A DNA stretch of 64,000 bases from Cristatella mucedo (Eukaryota; Bryozoa; Phylactolaemata; Cristatellidae), in the NCBI GenBank assembly GCA_009760855.2, contig WPIO01000023.1, positions 929,501-993,500 on the forward strand, read 5' to 3'. The notes beneath the pieces were generated by a model. The model was not told the origin of the DNA and made no database searches. It saw only the letters and a list, made by a program, of their open reading frames with translations. A program made the translations under genes and the position numbers. The stretch's first letter is position 1, and each line of letters begins with the position of its first letter. Positions 21,566 to 32,270 of this stretch are shown in pieces.

Positions 21566-23580
21566 TTGATTTGATTGCGTATGTAATCCATGGCACTAGG
21601 CCACAGCAGCAATCAACTTGGCTGACTCCTGTAAATTATGGAGGCAAGTAGCTTCGATGGCAGGCATTATGCACTGGAGAAGGATCCTCGCTATCATCTA
21701 GGCAGCAGTTGACAGAAGTGATAAAGGTATCTACCAGTCGAAATTTAGCCAGGGTCTTTCCTAGTTAAAGTGAGCAGTGATATTTGGCTTTTCCACTTTC
21801 TTGGCAGAAGACTGGAGATATATCATTCTCGGTGAACAGGAAAAAAAGCAAGAAGGCCAGATTTATAAAGATTTCGTCAAGAAGTTATAAATTCTACAGC
21901 CTTGCCAGATTTGGCTGACTCGTTGTAAGGGAAATATAGGTGACCGGTGCCTCATTTTTTAGTTTCGGCTAGGAATCAGTTACTTGCAATATTGTGCTTG
22001 TAAGTAAGTTGAGCAATGTAGCTGGTGCTATGTGCGGTGCTTTTCTGTACATATAGAAAGTTTTGCACTAACGATCATCTGGTTTATGTATATCAATTCA
22101 TGAGAATTTTTGAATGCTGCCGTTCCCTAACTCTGCTCCAATACACGCCAGCATCGATGCCGCCACCCCACTTAGCTATGCTTCGCAGCAACAGCTCCAC
22201 AAGCATTTATCGTGTGATTGCAAGGATTAACACCACTAAAAGTGCCGCGTTTCCGGTCAAAATAGTATAGCTCAGAACCCTCGGGCCGAATGACTTTGAC
22301 TCAGAGCCATTAGAGTAGCGTTATAATACTGTATTTGATTTCATAAACGAGGGAATTCATATTGAAAAACGGCCTGTATAGGTTAAAGTGTTATGAACTG
22401 GAAAGGCAATAGCAGCAAACCGCTGCATGGAACAGTATGATAGGTGAGACGGGATTGGAGAAGCTCAGACGCTTCCAGAAAGTGTAATTAGATTCTAAAA
22501 AATCAAAGAAGTTTTCAGTGATGAAAATCTCCATGAGCTTTAATAGGCTGCCAATGAAATTGAACGTGAGGAAGTAATAATATATAACTCCATAGCTAAC
22601 TCCGGCGTCAATGGATCTCCTGGGAAATTAGGCCAACAGACTGCTAGTTGCACTGATTATTAGAACCATGCTGAGTTTTCAGCTTCGTCGTTAATCGTGA
22701 AAATATTTTACAAGAGTAGAGACTAGAATATTCCACCAGCTAAGTTAAGAGTTAGTAATGTAAGCTTTATCGTTATTATTATAGATATGAAAATAGAGCC
22801 ATTTGATAATTTTTCAAATGTATCTTTAAACACTCAATAATGTTCGAGGTAAGAATTGAGCCGAAGTTTAGGATTTTTAAAAACCTAACTGCACAATCCA
22901 AAGTCCCATGCAGACCTGCAGTACTTAGCGATAATGCTTTATTAAACATCTTTGTTGCGTTACATTGCGGATTTAATTTTAACTCGGCACGTGAAGCCCG
23001 ATAAACTCAGTTCTGCTGGTGTGCATGTTACTTCCTTTTCAATCATAAAATCATTAATCTGATAAAAGATTTGAGTTTAACTCTATTTCCTTCACACAGC
23101 AACCAAAATACAGCACTTTCAAAAGTCACTGTGTGTAACTGCTCCTCAAACAGGTAGGGCAGCTTTTATTCAGAGAAGCTATTTGAAATACGCAAATCAC
23201 TCATTATTTTTGACACAGGAAGTAACTCAATATACTGCAGACAATTGAGACGCGAATACTTAGTAGTCCGTAGCAAGAAAAAAATCATGTTTCAGCGTTC
23301 TGTAGCTTGCTGTGCGCGGAAACTCGGTCTTCCAGTCGACACTGCCTGCAATTATAGAGGTCAGTGGTACAGTCGAGGGCTTACGAAATCGAGGCTGTGA
23401 TGCAAGGGTGCCTAAAAATATGGTAGACAAAACACATCTCGATTATCGAAAGAAAATTGCATTTGGAAGAGCATCTTTAGAAGCAAATTATGTGAATGCC
23501 AAATCATCTAGACTGCTAGCATCAGAGTTGCTTGCTCAGTAGACAAGGCGCTCTGGTGGGGCCAAAATAATGTCTCAATA
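21566..23580. other. No recognised gene
   Basis: Two kilobases with only short frames, the longest about 80 codons. The 5' part of the RT relic may extend into the first 200 bases. Confidence 0.4.
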
Positions 23581-23621
23581 CTTGTAAAGAGTCTTGTAAA
23601 GAGAATTGTCTTGTAAAGAAA

Positions 23622-24245
23622 ACTTCAAACTGAATTCATATTTACAGTATCATCAATGATTACAAATGGTTTTAAAAGATTTGCATGATTCAGTGAACAA
23701 CAGTGAGTTTATATAGCACTCGAAGACCCCATGAGCCATCGGGGCTCTCTGCAAGCTGCTTTTTATTGAGATTCTATATGAAGATCTGCAGCTGCAGTAG
23801 TTGGCAGGCACTCATGTAGACCTTTAAATCCATAATCAAAATGACAGATCTCCAGTAGTGCAAGAGAAATCAACCGAGAAACTGGTGTCAGTGTTTTATC
23901 AGGTCTACGCTCTTATTTATGCTCTGTCTTGGAAAGAGATCTTCAAAATAAACTCATGTTTGCCATTCAATTAGCAATTCTAGGAGTTTTAAAGGGAGTT
24001 GCATGGTTCAATGAACAAAAGTCAGTTTATATAGCACTTGGAGAACCAATGAGCCACAAGGGCTGTTTAAAAGCTGCTTTTTATAGAGATTCTAAATGAA
24101 GATCTGCAGCTGAAACAGGCAGGCATAGATTTATACCCCAAACCCACAAACAAAATGAGTGATCTCTATTAGAGGAAAAGAGATAAACCGAACAGTTGGT
24201 GTTAGGGTCCTATCAGGTCAAAGCTCTTATTTCCATGTCTGAGAT
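23622..24245 (+). repeat. Tandem duplication, two units of about 315 bp
   Basis: Unit 1 starts at about 23622 and unit 2 at about 23938. Both contain CTTCAAA, GTTTATATAGCACT, GAGCCA, AGCTGCTTTTTAT, GAAGATCTGCAGCTG and TATCAGGTC at the same offsets (314-318 bp). By eye the units are diverged by perhaps a quarter, so the duplication is old. Three degenerate copies of GTCTTGTAAAGA lie just before it at 23581-23622. No coding sense is seen. Confidence 0.75.
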
Positions 24246-26209
24246 ATTAAAACTGCCATGGAGGGCTTTGTCTTAGTGGGCATGGGCCATTCAGGCCAGA
24301 GGTAAGTTCCCTAGGAGACTATTTCATTATTAATATTTAGGTTGCACACGTTATGAGGCCCTCGAAAAGTAATTCTCCTTGCGTGTTGATGGATCTCGCA
24401 AAGCCTAGGAAGTGAGAGTTAATTGCTAACCTTAATGCTGCAATAAGTGTTTAGTGAACCAATAGTCTCAGGGAACTTGGTGTGTATATATATATATATA
24501 TGTGTGTGTACCTTGTTATATTCACATTTATAGTGTGGCAGGCTTCCTTCTCACTAATCACTGATGCCCAGCGAATTAGTACTGACTTCCTTAAATGGAT
24601 TTTCGCTTGGGACATGGCTAATTTAAATATTGATATCATCAATACTCTCTTTTTCGCCGCAAAACACAAGCCACATCTAATAAAGTTGATTAATCACAAT
24701 TGATTATTACCGAAGCAGTTCACAGAAATTTTTAATCCCATGTGAGCTTCTCCTTAGCTGGGAATCCATAACCGAAGAATCACTATGCTCACAAGATGGT
24801 GGGTGATGAGTTTAAGCAGTAAGTACTTCTCCCTCTGTGGCTTGGTCTTCAGTCGAGCACAGTTTTGAAAGAGCTTGACAATAACCTTGAGTTTGAAAAT
24901 TTCTAACGTTAATTTCTGAAACTATTTTCGGACTTACGCCGATTAACAACTGCATGCCTGATACTCTAAATTTGATCTAAGTAATCTAAAGATAACTGTG
25001 ATAACTCATGAACGACAAATTGAAACAAAAAAAATTCATAATTTGAAAGTTGAGGCCCTCAATCCGTTACTCATATGCATTTCTCTTCTGTATTTTCAGG
25101 TATCTGTGAGCCATCTGGTCTTCTCGGGACAATATATTTTCTGTTACAGTCATTAACCAATGCAATTTTGAGAGAAACTCTATTTCTACGGTCGCAAACC
25201 AAGGAATTCACTCTTCCCGATTCTTTAAAGTAGTATCCTCTCAGGCTATTGACTCACAAAACAACCTAATAGCATTGTGATCCTAAAGTTTTGACTGTCT
25301 CAAAATTTAAGTAGCTCTCAACTTTCTCCTAAGGCGTGAGATAAAGTATGGTAATCGTCGCGTGTGCACCAAAATTCCCTTCAAAGTTAGGAGAGAGCCT
25401 ATCAAAAACTCTACGACATAGGATCTAGCTAAGACTAATGAAGACACACTGATATAGTATTGGCCCGCTGCCTGTCTTATTGCTTCGTTTAAGACAAGCT
25501 CGATATGGAGGATACAAGGGTTAGTGGATACAAATCACTAACTTTGCATTTTCTATGTCAATCCACCCGACTCCCAAATGAGCGGGACTCAGCTTGTGGT
25601 GGAATTATCATTATGTAAGTAATTGAATTAAATCAATGCAGTACAACTTCAGAACTTGGAATCTTGCTAGAAAACAATTTAAACAGAAAATGCATCCAAA
25701 TTAGTACTCAGGTAGCAGAGCTACCTCGATGGCATTGTTTACAATATCGACTGGTCGCAGCAATGCCTCACCCATGGAACTGGATAGGAGAACGGCAGTT
25801 TTAGATGCATCCGGTATAGTTAAAATGCCAAAATACAAATGCGAAAACCTCACAAACGCTTCATTTCTTCTCCGAAAGAGCCGAGGCTTAGCTGTTGTAT
25901 TATAAATATAAACGTCAATTCCAATCAGTGAGTGGCGGCTAACTCACCAACAAGTGACCTCAGAGAGGCCTCTTTTACTTAGCCTCTCACCTAAACTTGC
26001 ACTAACACGTAGGATTAGCAGCTGAAGGAAATTAGAATGTCAAATGATGCCTCGGGTAAGCAATTGAACTGCACTAGATGAAAAATTAGTTAGGGGTGAA
26101 AAATCCTTACAATAATAATACGAAGACATTTTTTGCAGCACCATAAGAGACAGAAATGGTTCCACCGGCATTCATATATCCCGCAAACAAAGAACACCAA
26201 TTGGCTAGC
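24246..26209. other. No recognised gene; short (TA)n at 24.49 kb
   Basis: The only simple tract is a roughly 25-base TA/TG run at 24484-24508. Nothing else can be assigned. Confidence 0.4.
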
Positions 26210-26302
26210 GGTAATAATAATAATAATAATAATGCACTTGATAAAGCACCCTCAGATAACTCAATCTCTCTCTAGGCGCTTTACATTTGCTTCAAAGGGC
26301 TT
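26210..26302 (-). mobile_element. L2-type retrotransposon, 3' terminal stub
   Basis: AAT tail (26214-26233), stem-loop (26246-26286) and the first bases of the 3' UTR, after which homology stops. A further scrap resembling RT C-terminal DNA (GTCTCCAAATAATTTGGGGT) lies at 26464-26483, so an internal deletion may separate two parts of one copy. Confidence 0.7.
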
Positions 26303-26984
26303 CCATGGACAGTATAATGTCCCTGTAGCCGCACAAATAATTGATACACAAACGTGGCGTATACTGTGAGGAAAGAAAAAGTCCTCAGCTTCTCTTCAAA
26401 CGTCCAGCCAGAGGTCATGACATCATTCACGAGTGACTTTAGGAGTGTAAGAAGTAAAGCCATGGTCTCCAAATAATTTGGGGTTTGTTGGGAGCACCGT
26501 AAGGCGTCAGAAGAGCAGCTGCAACAATACCTAGCCCTACTGAGTAGCTTGTTTGATCGGTAGGCTCAAACAAGGGAATAGAAAAGAGAGTAAACAAAGT
26601 GAGTACAAAAACTTTAAATGGAGACATAGCTTAATGGTGAGCAATGGCTTTATTATGGTTTAGCAACAAACCAGGCAATGAGATCTGGGTTGTTGCTTTT
26701 ATTTGCAAAGTTTCTGACAGATAGGCTAAAGATTTAATGCCAACTTAGTTTTGTTTGCACATGGTGGAAGACCTGCGAGTAAGTAGTTAGTGAAAAAGTT
26801 GTGGCGAGACGATGCAATTGCACAGAACACCTTTGATATGTTATACAGCACGTGAATGCCAAAGGTTTTGCAATGAGTGGAGTTGATTTTTAAACATGGT
26901 GAAAGTTAATTAGAGGCTTCGACACTTCTATCTATGCTTAGTGGTAAGAAATATATGATGAAAAATATATATGAATGCCAGCTT
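26303..26984. other. No recognised gene
   Basis: Apart from the possible L2 scrap near 26.47 kb, nothing is assigned. Confidence 0.4.
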
Positions 26985-28178
26985 TACACCACGACGTGCT
27001 AGGTCCAATTGTTTCACAGTTTATACTCCCCCTCTTGCCTATGTAATTGCTAATCACAATATAGGCTTTCACTTCTATGCAGATGATACTCAGTTGTACC
27101 TTTGATTTGATCCCACCAGGCTTTCGAGCAGGTTAAATTCTCTCAACTCCCACGCTGCATTTTTGGATGACATCCACACATGGATGGCAACAACGTTTCC
27201 TTAATTAAATGCTTATTAAACTAACATAGTAGTTATGAGCAAACCAAATGTGATTCAGAAATTGGAAGGGCTAACCCTCAAAATCTGTGCTTCCTGCATA
27301 ACTACATTTGAATGTGGGCAAACTCTACGTATCGTTTTCCAAAATAACCTTTCGTTGGACAAAAACGTCAGCTCCACAGTCAAGTCTGCCTACTTTCAGC
27401 TGCTTAACATTGCTAAAATTCGGGTTTCTTTGATAAGGAAATCATATCTAAGTGAGTGAAACGTATTTATGACACCCCTTCTTGAATTCTGTATCTCACT
27501 GCTTGCCGACCTACCGGCATGTGCAATCAGGCGTTCACGGGTGGTGCGCAACTTTGCAGCTAGGCTTATCTGTAAGGAGCAACGCAGTTGCCACATCACA
27601 CCCTTCAAACAGACTTGGACTGGCTACCAGTCGAGAAGCGGATTGAATTCCAGATTTTTTTCGCTCACTTTCAGGTCAATTCATTCTTTTGCTCCTGCCT
27701 ATCTATCAGATCTACTACTCCACCAGGCTAAGCATCGTACCTCCAGCTTTTCGGAATCAAGCAGTTTAGCAATACCTCGCACAAACCGTAAATCTTTTTT
27801 ATACCGTGCATTTAGTTCGTATGCTCCCAAAGCCGGGAACTCACGCCCGACTTCCGCCACAGCATCCCCTGACTTGACCACATTTAAAAAGAGCCTGAAA
27901 ACACACCTATTTAGGATAGCATTTCCTGGGTCCCTGTGACTCGTCCTGTGTGTGCTTATGTGGGCTGACACTGCATGCAGCCACTAACCACACTTGCATG
28001 CTGACCCTGGGCATGTCACCTCTCACTGTGTTATTCATATTGTTCATCAAGCATGATATTACTCACCACTCAATTGCGTTTGTTTTGCAGCAAATTTAAA
28101 GTGCCTATAAAGAGATTGAGTTCTCTGAAGGAGCTTTAGCAAGTGCATCGTGATAATTAATATTATGATTATGCTAGA
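26985..28178 (+). mobile_element. L2-type retrotransposon, RT palm to 3' end
   Basis: The plus strand shows GFHFYADDTQLYL with the catalytic YADD intact (27075-27086), followed at once by a TGA. The RT C-terminal region (FAARLICKEQRSCHITPF near 27.57 kb, LRHQAKHRTSSF type sequence near 27.74 kb), 3' UTR, stem-loop (28099-28137) and a poor ATT tail ending near 28178 follow. The frame from 27469 to 27939 is open for 156 codons, which shows moderate age. Truncated at the 5' end inside the palm domain. Confidence 0.85.
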
Positions 28179-28309
28179 TTAGGCACACTGGCCAGTTTTG
28201 AGATTTCGGTTTTCCAATTTCTAAGAAACCCAATGTTTTAGTATTCTTAAAAATGAGTTGTATCGGTTTTTAATTTTGAAAAATACATTGCTGCCATAAA
28301 ATCCAAATG

Positions 28310-28317
28310 CCAACAAT
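28310..28317. repeat. Target site duplication of the MULE, left
   Basis: CCAACAAT, repeated exactly at 31300-31307 on the other side of the element. Mutator-type elements normally make 8- or 9-bp duplications. Confidence 0.8.
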
Positions 28318-28435
28318 ACCGTGACCAGACAAAATGTCCCGACGCAAAATGTCCCGGACATAATTCCCCTGGCAAAATGTCCCAGGAAAAAATGTCTCCA
28401 CACAAAAATGTCCCGGACAAAATGTCCCCACATGT
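28318..28435 (+). repeat. MULE left terminal inverted repeat
   Basis: Seven units of the type (C)GGACAAAATGTCCC, each itself nearly palindromic, in about 118 bp. The best unit is GGACAAAATGTCC near 28415-28427. Confidence 0.85.
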
Positions 28436-28529
28436 GATATAAGATTAGTAATATTAATGTCACTTTGAACAGATTTTATTAAAAGCAAGAGGGAAATAAA
28501 TATAAAAGAGTAAGAAGTTATATCCAGTT

Positions 28530-29898
28530 ATTTGGAGACAGTCTCTTCTCATTCAACATCAATTCTAAGGATTCTAGAAATTTCAGTAAGATACTGCATT
28601 CTGACATGGTTGTAGTAGTCAGAAACCACGGTGAACAATTCTTCATCTACTTGCTTGCATGTCTTGCGTTTTTTCTCTGTGGTTGTCCAAGTTCCAGTTG
28701 TCTGTGAAACAGCGCCATGATTAGTTGTTCCATCTTGATTTTCTTTGATGAGGCAATCGCAGTTGGATGTGCAATTCCAACTGAGTAGTTGAAGCTGTTA
28801 TTCCATCATTCGACTGCATTATTGCTACGAGGTAGTTTATGTAGGACGCAGTCGTATTGGTTCCACAGCAAAAGTTCAAACCTTGGTGGAGTGTTTCTGT
28901 TTCGCCTCTGTCTCCCGATAAAATTGTCCTCAAAGTAGTCCAGAATGACATCCATATTACGATAATCATCATCATCTGTAAGCTCCTCAAAAGCTGCAAT
29001 GACATCCGCAGTAGGAACAAATGCAAGAGCCATTAGACGCTTTACCTTAGTAGCAAATTCTGGATCATTATTGTAAGTGGCTGCTAATCCATGCTGTTGC
29101 ACTTGTCTCCTACGCATTGCCCGATATGAAACATACAACCCACAATTTTTTAATTCGGGAACTTGTCTTTGAATGCATTGATAGCAGGCAGCTCGAAGTC
29201 CGTAACAATGGATAAAGGTTGTCCAACGTTCGACAGCGTCGTTATGTGATTGAGAAATTTACCAATAACTGCTTGAGAACGACCCGGCAGTAGAGCATAT
29301 GCACATGGGAATATAGAGCTGTTGTGGAATCCATGCAAGGTGTAAATCTGATCAAAGCCTTCAGGTGTGACACGAAATGTTCCGTCAGCGAACCAATGCT
29401 GACACTGTTGCAGAAAATGTAGATCGTCATCCGCAGCATAGATGAGGATGTTGTATCTTCGATTCTTAAAAATAAGTTACCGTCTTGTGTCGTACGACAT
29501 ATATTATCTCCATCTGCAATACGTCTGGTCTTCAGTCACTGTCTTCGGACATCACGTGATGATGTCTCACGAGCAGGTAGAAGATGGGCGTCGTTAACAG
29601 GTACAGCCAGCAGAGCGAGTTGTACAATGCGTCTACAGGGTTCTTCTGTTTCCCGAGCCTGCCTCTTCATTTCGCTTCTTGCTTCTTCAACAGACGCTCT
29701 TCCATGGGTAACTGTATGACTATGCGTTCTAACTTCCTCAATAATTGCATTATTCGGAGTAGGAATTCGCACCCCACAGTTTCGGTCATCGCAAAGCCAA
29801 ATTTCTTTTCCATCTGCACCATTTCTACGCTTCGTGAATAAGAACCCTCCAACTAGAAGCTTCCTCATCTCCTTCTGTGACGTTATGAATTTCAGCAT
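28530..29898 (-). pseudogene. MULE transposase with FLYWCH zinc finger, decayed
   Basis: The transposase cuts and pastes the element by binding its terminal repeats and acting as a DDE nuclease in the nucleus. On the minus strand: a start at 29896-29898; a FLYWCH-type zinc finger (GGFLFTKRR, WLCDDRNCGV, THSHTVTH) over about residues 13-60; a basic region; then, after frame changes near 29.54 and 29.4 kb, the MULE catalytic domain. This has WFADGTFRVTPEGF with the first Asp at 29384-29386, YALLPGR, and VTDFELPA with the second Asp at 29198-29200. The third acidic residue is the Glu of PRSNNAVE at 28809-28811; the next codon has become TGA, and NNSFNYSVG follows. So all three catalytic residues survive but at least one stop and two or three frameshifts disrupt the gene. 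Confidence 0.8.
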
Positions 29899-30087
29899 CT
29901 TCCTTAATTATTTTTTTGTCTTTTATTAAACATTTGAATTACATTTACAGTTATATAAATACTAATCACCTCAAAATCTTGTAAATTATTTATTACACTG
30001 CACATCTATCCCCTACTATAACAAACAGTTTTTAGTATAATAACCTTCATTGTAAGTTCCACCTATTTATACATTTACAGTGAATCA

Positions 30088-30891
30088 GAAGCCCCACAGT
30101 CAAATCAGCCTATTTTCAGCTTCATAACATTGCTAAAATTAGGGCTTGTTTAGATAAGGATACCACGTCTAAGTTGGTCCATGCATTCGTGACATCTCGT
30201 CTCGACTTCTGCAACTCACTGCTTACTGGCCTACCAGCATGTGCGATCAGGCGATTGCAGCTGGTGCAAAACTCTGCAGCTAGGCTTGTCTGTCGTGAGC
30301 GTCGCAGTTGCCACGTTACTCCACTTCTCGCCGACCTGCACTGGTTACCAGTCAAGCAACGGATTGACTTCAAGGTTTTGTCGCTCACTTTTAGGTCCCT
30401 TCATTCTATGGCTCCAGCCTATCTTTCAGAGATACTACCCCATCAGGCAAAGCATCGTACCAAGCGCTTTTCGGAATCCAACAGTCTAGAAATACCTCGT
30501 ACAAACCTTAAATCCTTTGGAGACCGTGCATTTAGCTCGTATGCTCCCACAGCCTGGAACTCCCTCCCGAACTGCATCAGAACATCCCCTGACCTGACCA
30601 CATTTAAAAGAAACTTAAAAACATACCTATTTAGGACAGCATTTAGTGGGTCCTTGTGATTCGTCCTCGATGTGCTTATGCGTGCTGACACTGTTCATGC
30701 TGCCACTAACCACATTTGCATGCTGACCCAGTGCATGTAACCCCTAACCATGTTAATCATTTTGTTTGTTTTTCAAGCATGATTTTACTTACTATTCTAT
30801 TGCGTATCACTTTGCAGCAAATGTAAAGCGCCTAGAAAGAGATTAAGTTCTCTGAGGGCGCTTTATCAAGTGCAATATTATTATTATTATT
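30088..30891 (+). mobile_element. L2-type retrotransposon, youngest copy, inside the MULE
   Basis: Begins at CCACAGTCAAATCAGCC inside the RT C-terminal region. It has an uninterrupted 161-codon frame (30174-30659) from HAFVTSRLDFCNSLLTGLPA to a stop after FSGSL. The full 3' UTR, terminal stem-loop at 30825-30864 (AAAGCGCC/GGCGCTTT) and ATT tail to 30891 follow. This is the only copy whose C-terminal frame is fully intact. Heavy 5' truncation removes the endonuclease and the RT active site. No obvious target duplication. It shows that the L2 family was active after the MULE had landed. Confidence 0.85.
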
Positions 30892-31185
30892 CGTTAGTAA
30901 ATACAACTTTTAACTTTGATATTCTATCATTTAAGTTTGCTTGAATTATAAGACTATGGCACATGGCTTCATTTAAAGAGGCCTTTGATTAACTAAAGAT
31001 GACTAAATTTAAAAGAGGCTTTTGATTAACTGCACATGTATATGTCGAGGCTGATGATCACAAGTAATCTCTCTTCAGTCTTCATTAAATATTAAAACTC
31101 TACATGCTACATTTTGCTGGTGAAATATTGAAGCATATTTATTATTATATATTTAAAATAACATGAATATGATCAATTTATTGTA

Positions 31186-31299
31186 ACATGTGGGGACAAT
31201 TTGTCCGGTACGTTTTTGTATGGGGACATTTTGTCCTGGGGCATTTTGTCAGGGACATTATGTCCGGGACATTTCATCCGGGGACATTTGGTCCTAGTA
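31186..31299 (-). repeat. MULE right terminal inverted repeat
   Basis: Seven units (for example GGGGACATTTTGTCC near 31219-31233). It aligns in inverse orientation along its whole length with 28318-28435. Confidence 0.85.
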
Positions 31300-31307
31300 C
31301 CAACAAT
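31300..31307. repeat. Target site duplication of the MULE, right
   Basis: CCAACAAT, identical to 28310-28317. Confidence 0.8.
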
Positions 31308-32095
31308 GCATGTAGTAAGGAACGTAAGATAATCTTATGTGTTCCCATGCTGGGAGGGGTCAAAGCAGGTGTTGTAGCTATGCATAGTGTGCATAGAAAT
31401 CGTGGCCTAGACTATGCACGGACCTAAATTTTAGCCTTCCCCATTCGGGAGCTTGAGCAATCTCACCTGATCTACAATGGGGGGAAACGTTTTTCGGAGA
31501 GCCTAGGGTTGTAGTTTATAACCCTGAATATACCTAATATTAAACTGGTTATTAAGCTAAGCAAATAAACTAAAAGAAGCTACTTTTACTTAACTGACTA
31601 CTAATCGATCAAATTAAACTTGCCAGGTTACCTCATGTATTTCTCCAGATTGTTAATACTATCAGTTTATATTATCCAGCTTTCTCTTCCAATGCATGAG
31701 AGTCAGATACTTAAAAGCTTTACATGCATAAAGTGAGTGTCGACGTCTGAGCTTTTACTAACTTGACTCAGCAGAGCTCCAGAGTCGATCGTACGAGGAT
31801 TTAATTATCCTAATTGATAGCATGAGCACAAATAATACAGATTGTCTTCACATTTAAGGAAGGTACGGCCTAGTTCGTGTCAACACTCTGTATACTTGCT
31901 AATGTATGTCAAATCCTCGAATAAGAAATCGAATGGATCGCTGGGAATCAGTTAGTGAGAAGCATGCCAACATCCATCCCTGGGCTTATTGAAAGAGCCA
32001 CTTTAATCATTTGATATTTTAGCTACAGTTTTCAGTCCGTTGAAGCAGTAGTGATGTGCTCTGTGTTTCGTTGAGACAGTAATTGCCAAGTGTAG
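31308..32095. other. No recognised gene
   Basis: AT-rich, no repeat boundaries seen. Confidence 0.4.
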
Positions 32096-32270
32096 GGCCC
32101 TGGATATTAGCTCATGGGTAGCTGCTCGTACATCACGACCTAGGTCGTGAGTTTCATTCCAGCATCAGGCAATTCTTAACTTTCCATCAGCTAGTGGCAA
32201 TAGTAGCCATTACTTCTATTTTGCTCAAAATAAAAGTGAGTCTTATTAATCAGCTAGGCATTACTTCACT
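32096..32270 (+). mobile_element. tRNA-derived SINE, copy 2
   Basis: The best tRNA-like head in the window: an A box TTAGCTCATGGGTAG (about 32106-32120) and a B box GAGTTTCATTCC (32149-32160), spaced as in a tRNA gene. The family body (CTAGTGGCAATAGTAGCC) and tail (AGTCTTATTAATCAGCTAGG) follow. It is diverged from copies 1 and 5, mainly in the body. Confidence 0.6.

Larger units (their letters stand above)
28318..31299 (-). mobile_element. MULE (Mutator-like) DNA transposon with nested L2
   Basis: About 2.98 kb, bounded by 8-bp direct repeats CCAACAAT. The left inverted repeat spans 28318-28435 and the right one 31186-31299. Each consists of seven degenerate copies of a small palindrome close to GGACAAAATGTCC, and both finish inwards with CCCCACATG. 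Between them, on the minus strand, lies a transposase pseudogene (28530-29898). A plus-strand L2 copy (30088-30891) is inserted between the transposase start and the right repeat, so the MULE without it would be about 2.2 kb. Stops and frameshifts mean this copy makes no transposase. Confidence 0.85.

Noticed and set aside
28318-28435. CRISPR-like array of short repeats
   Set aside because: The repeats are palindromic, degenerate, without unique spacers of constant size, and are mirrored at 31186-31299 as MULE inverted repeats.
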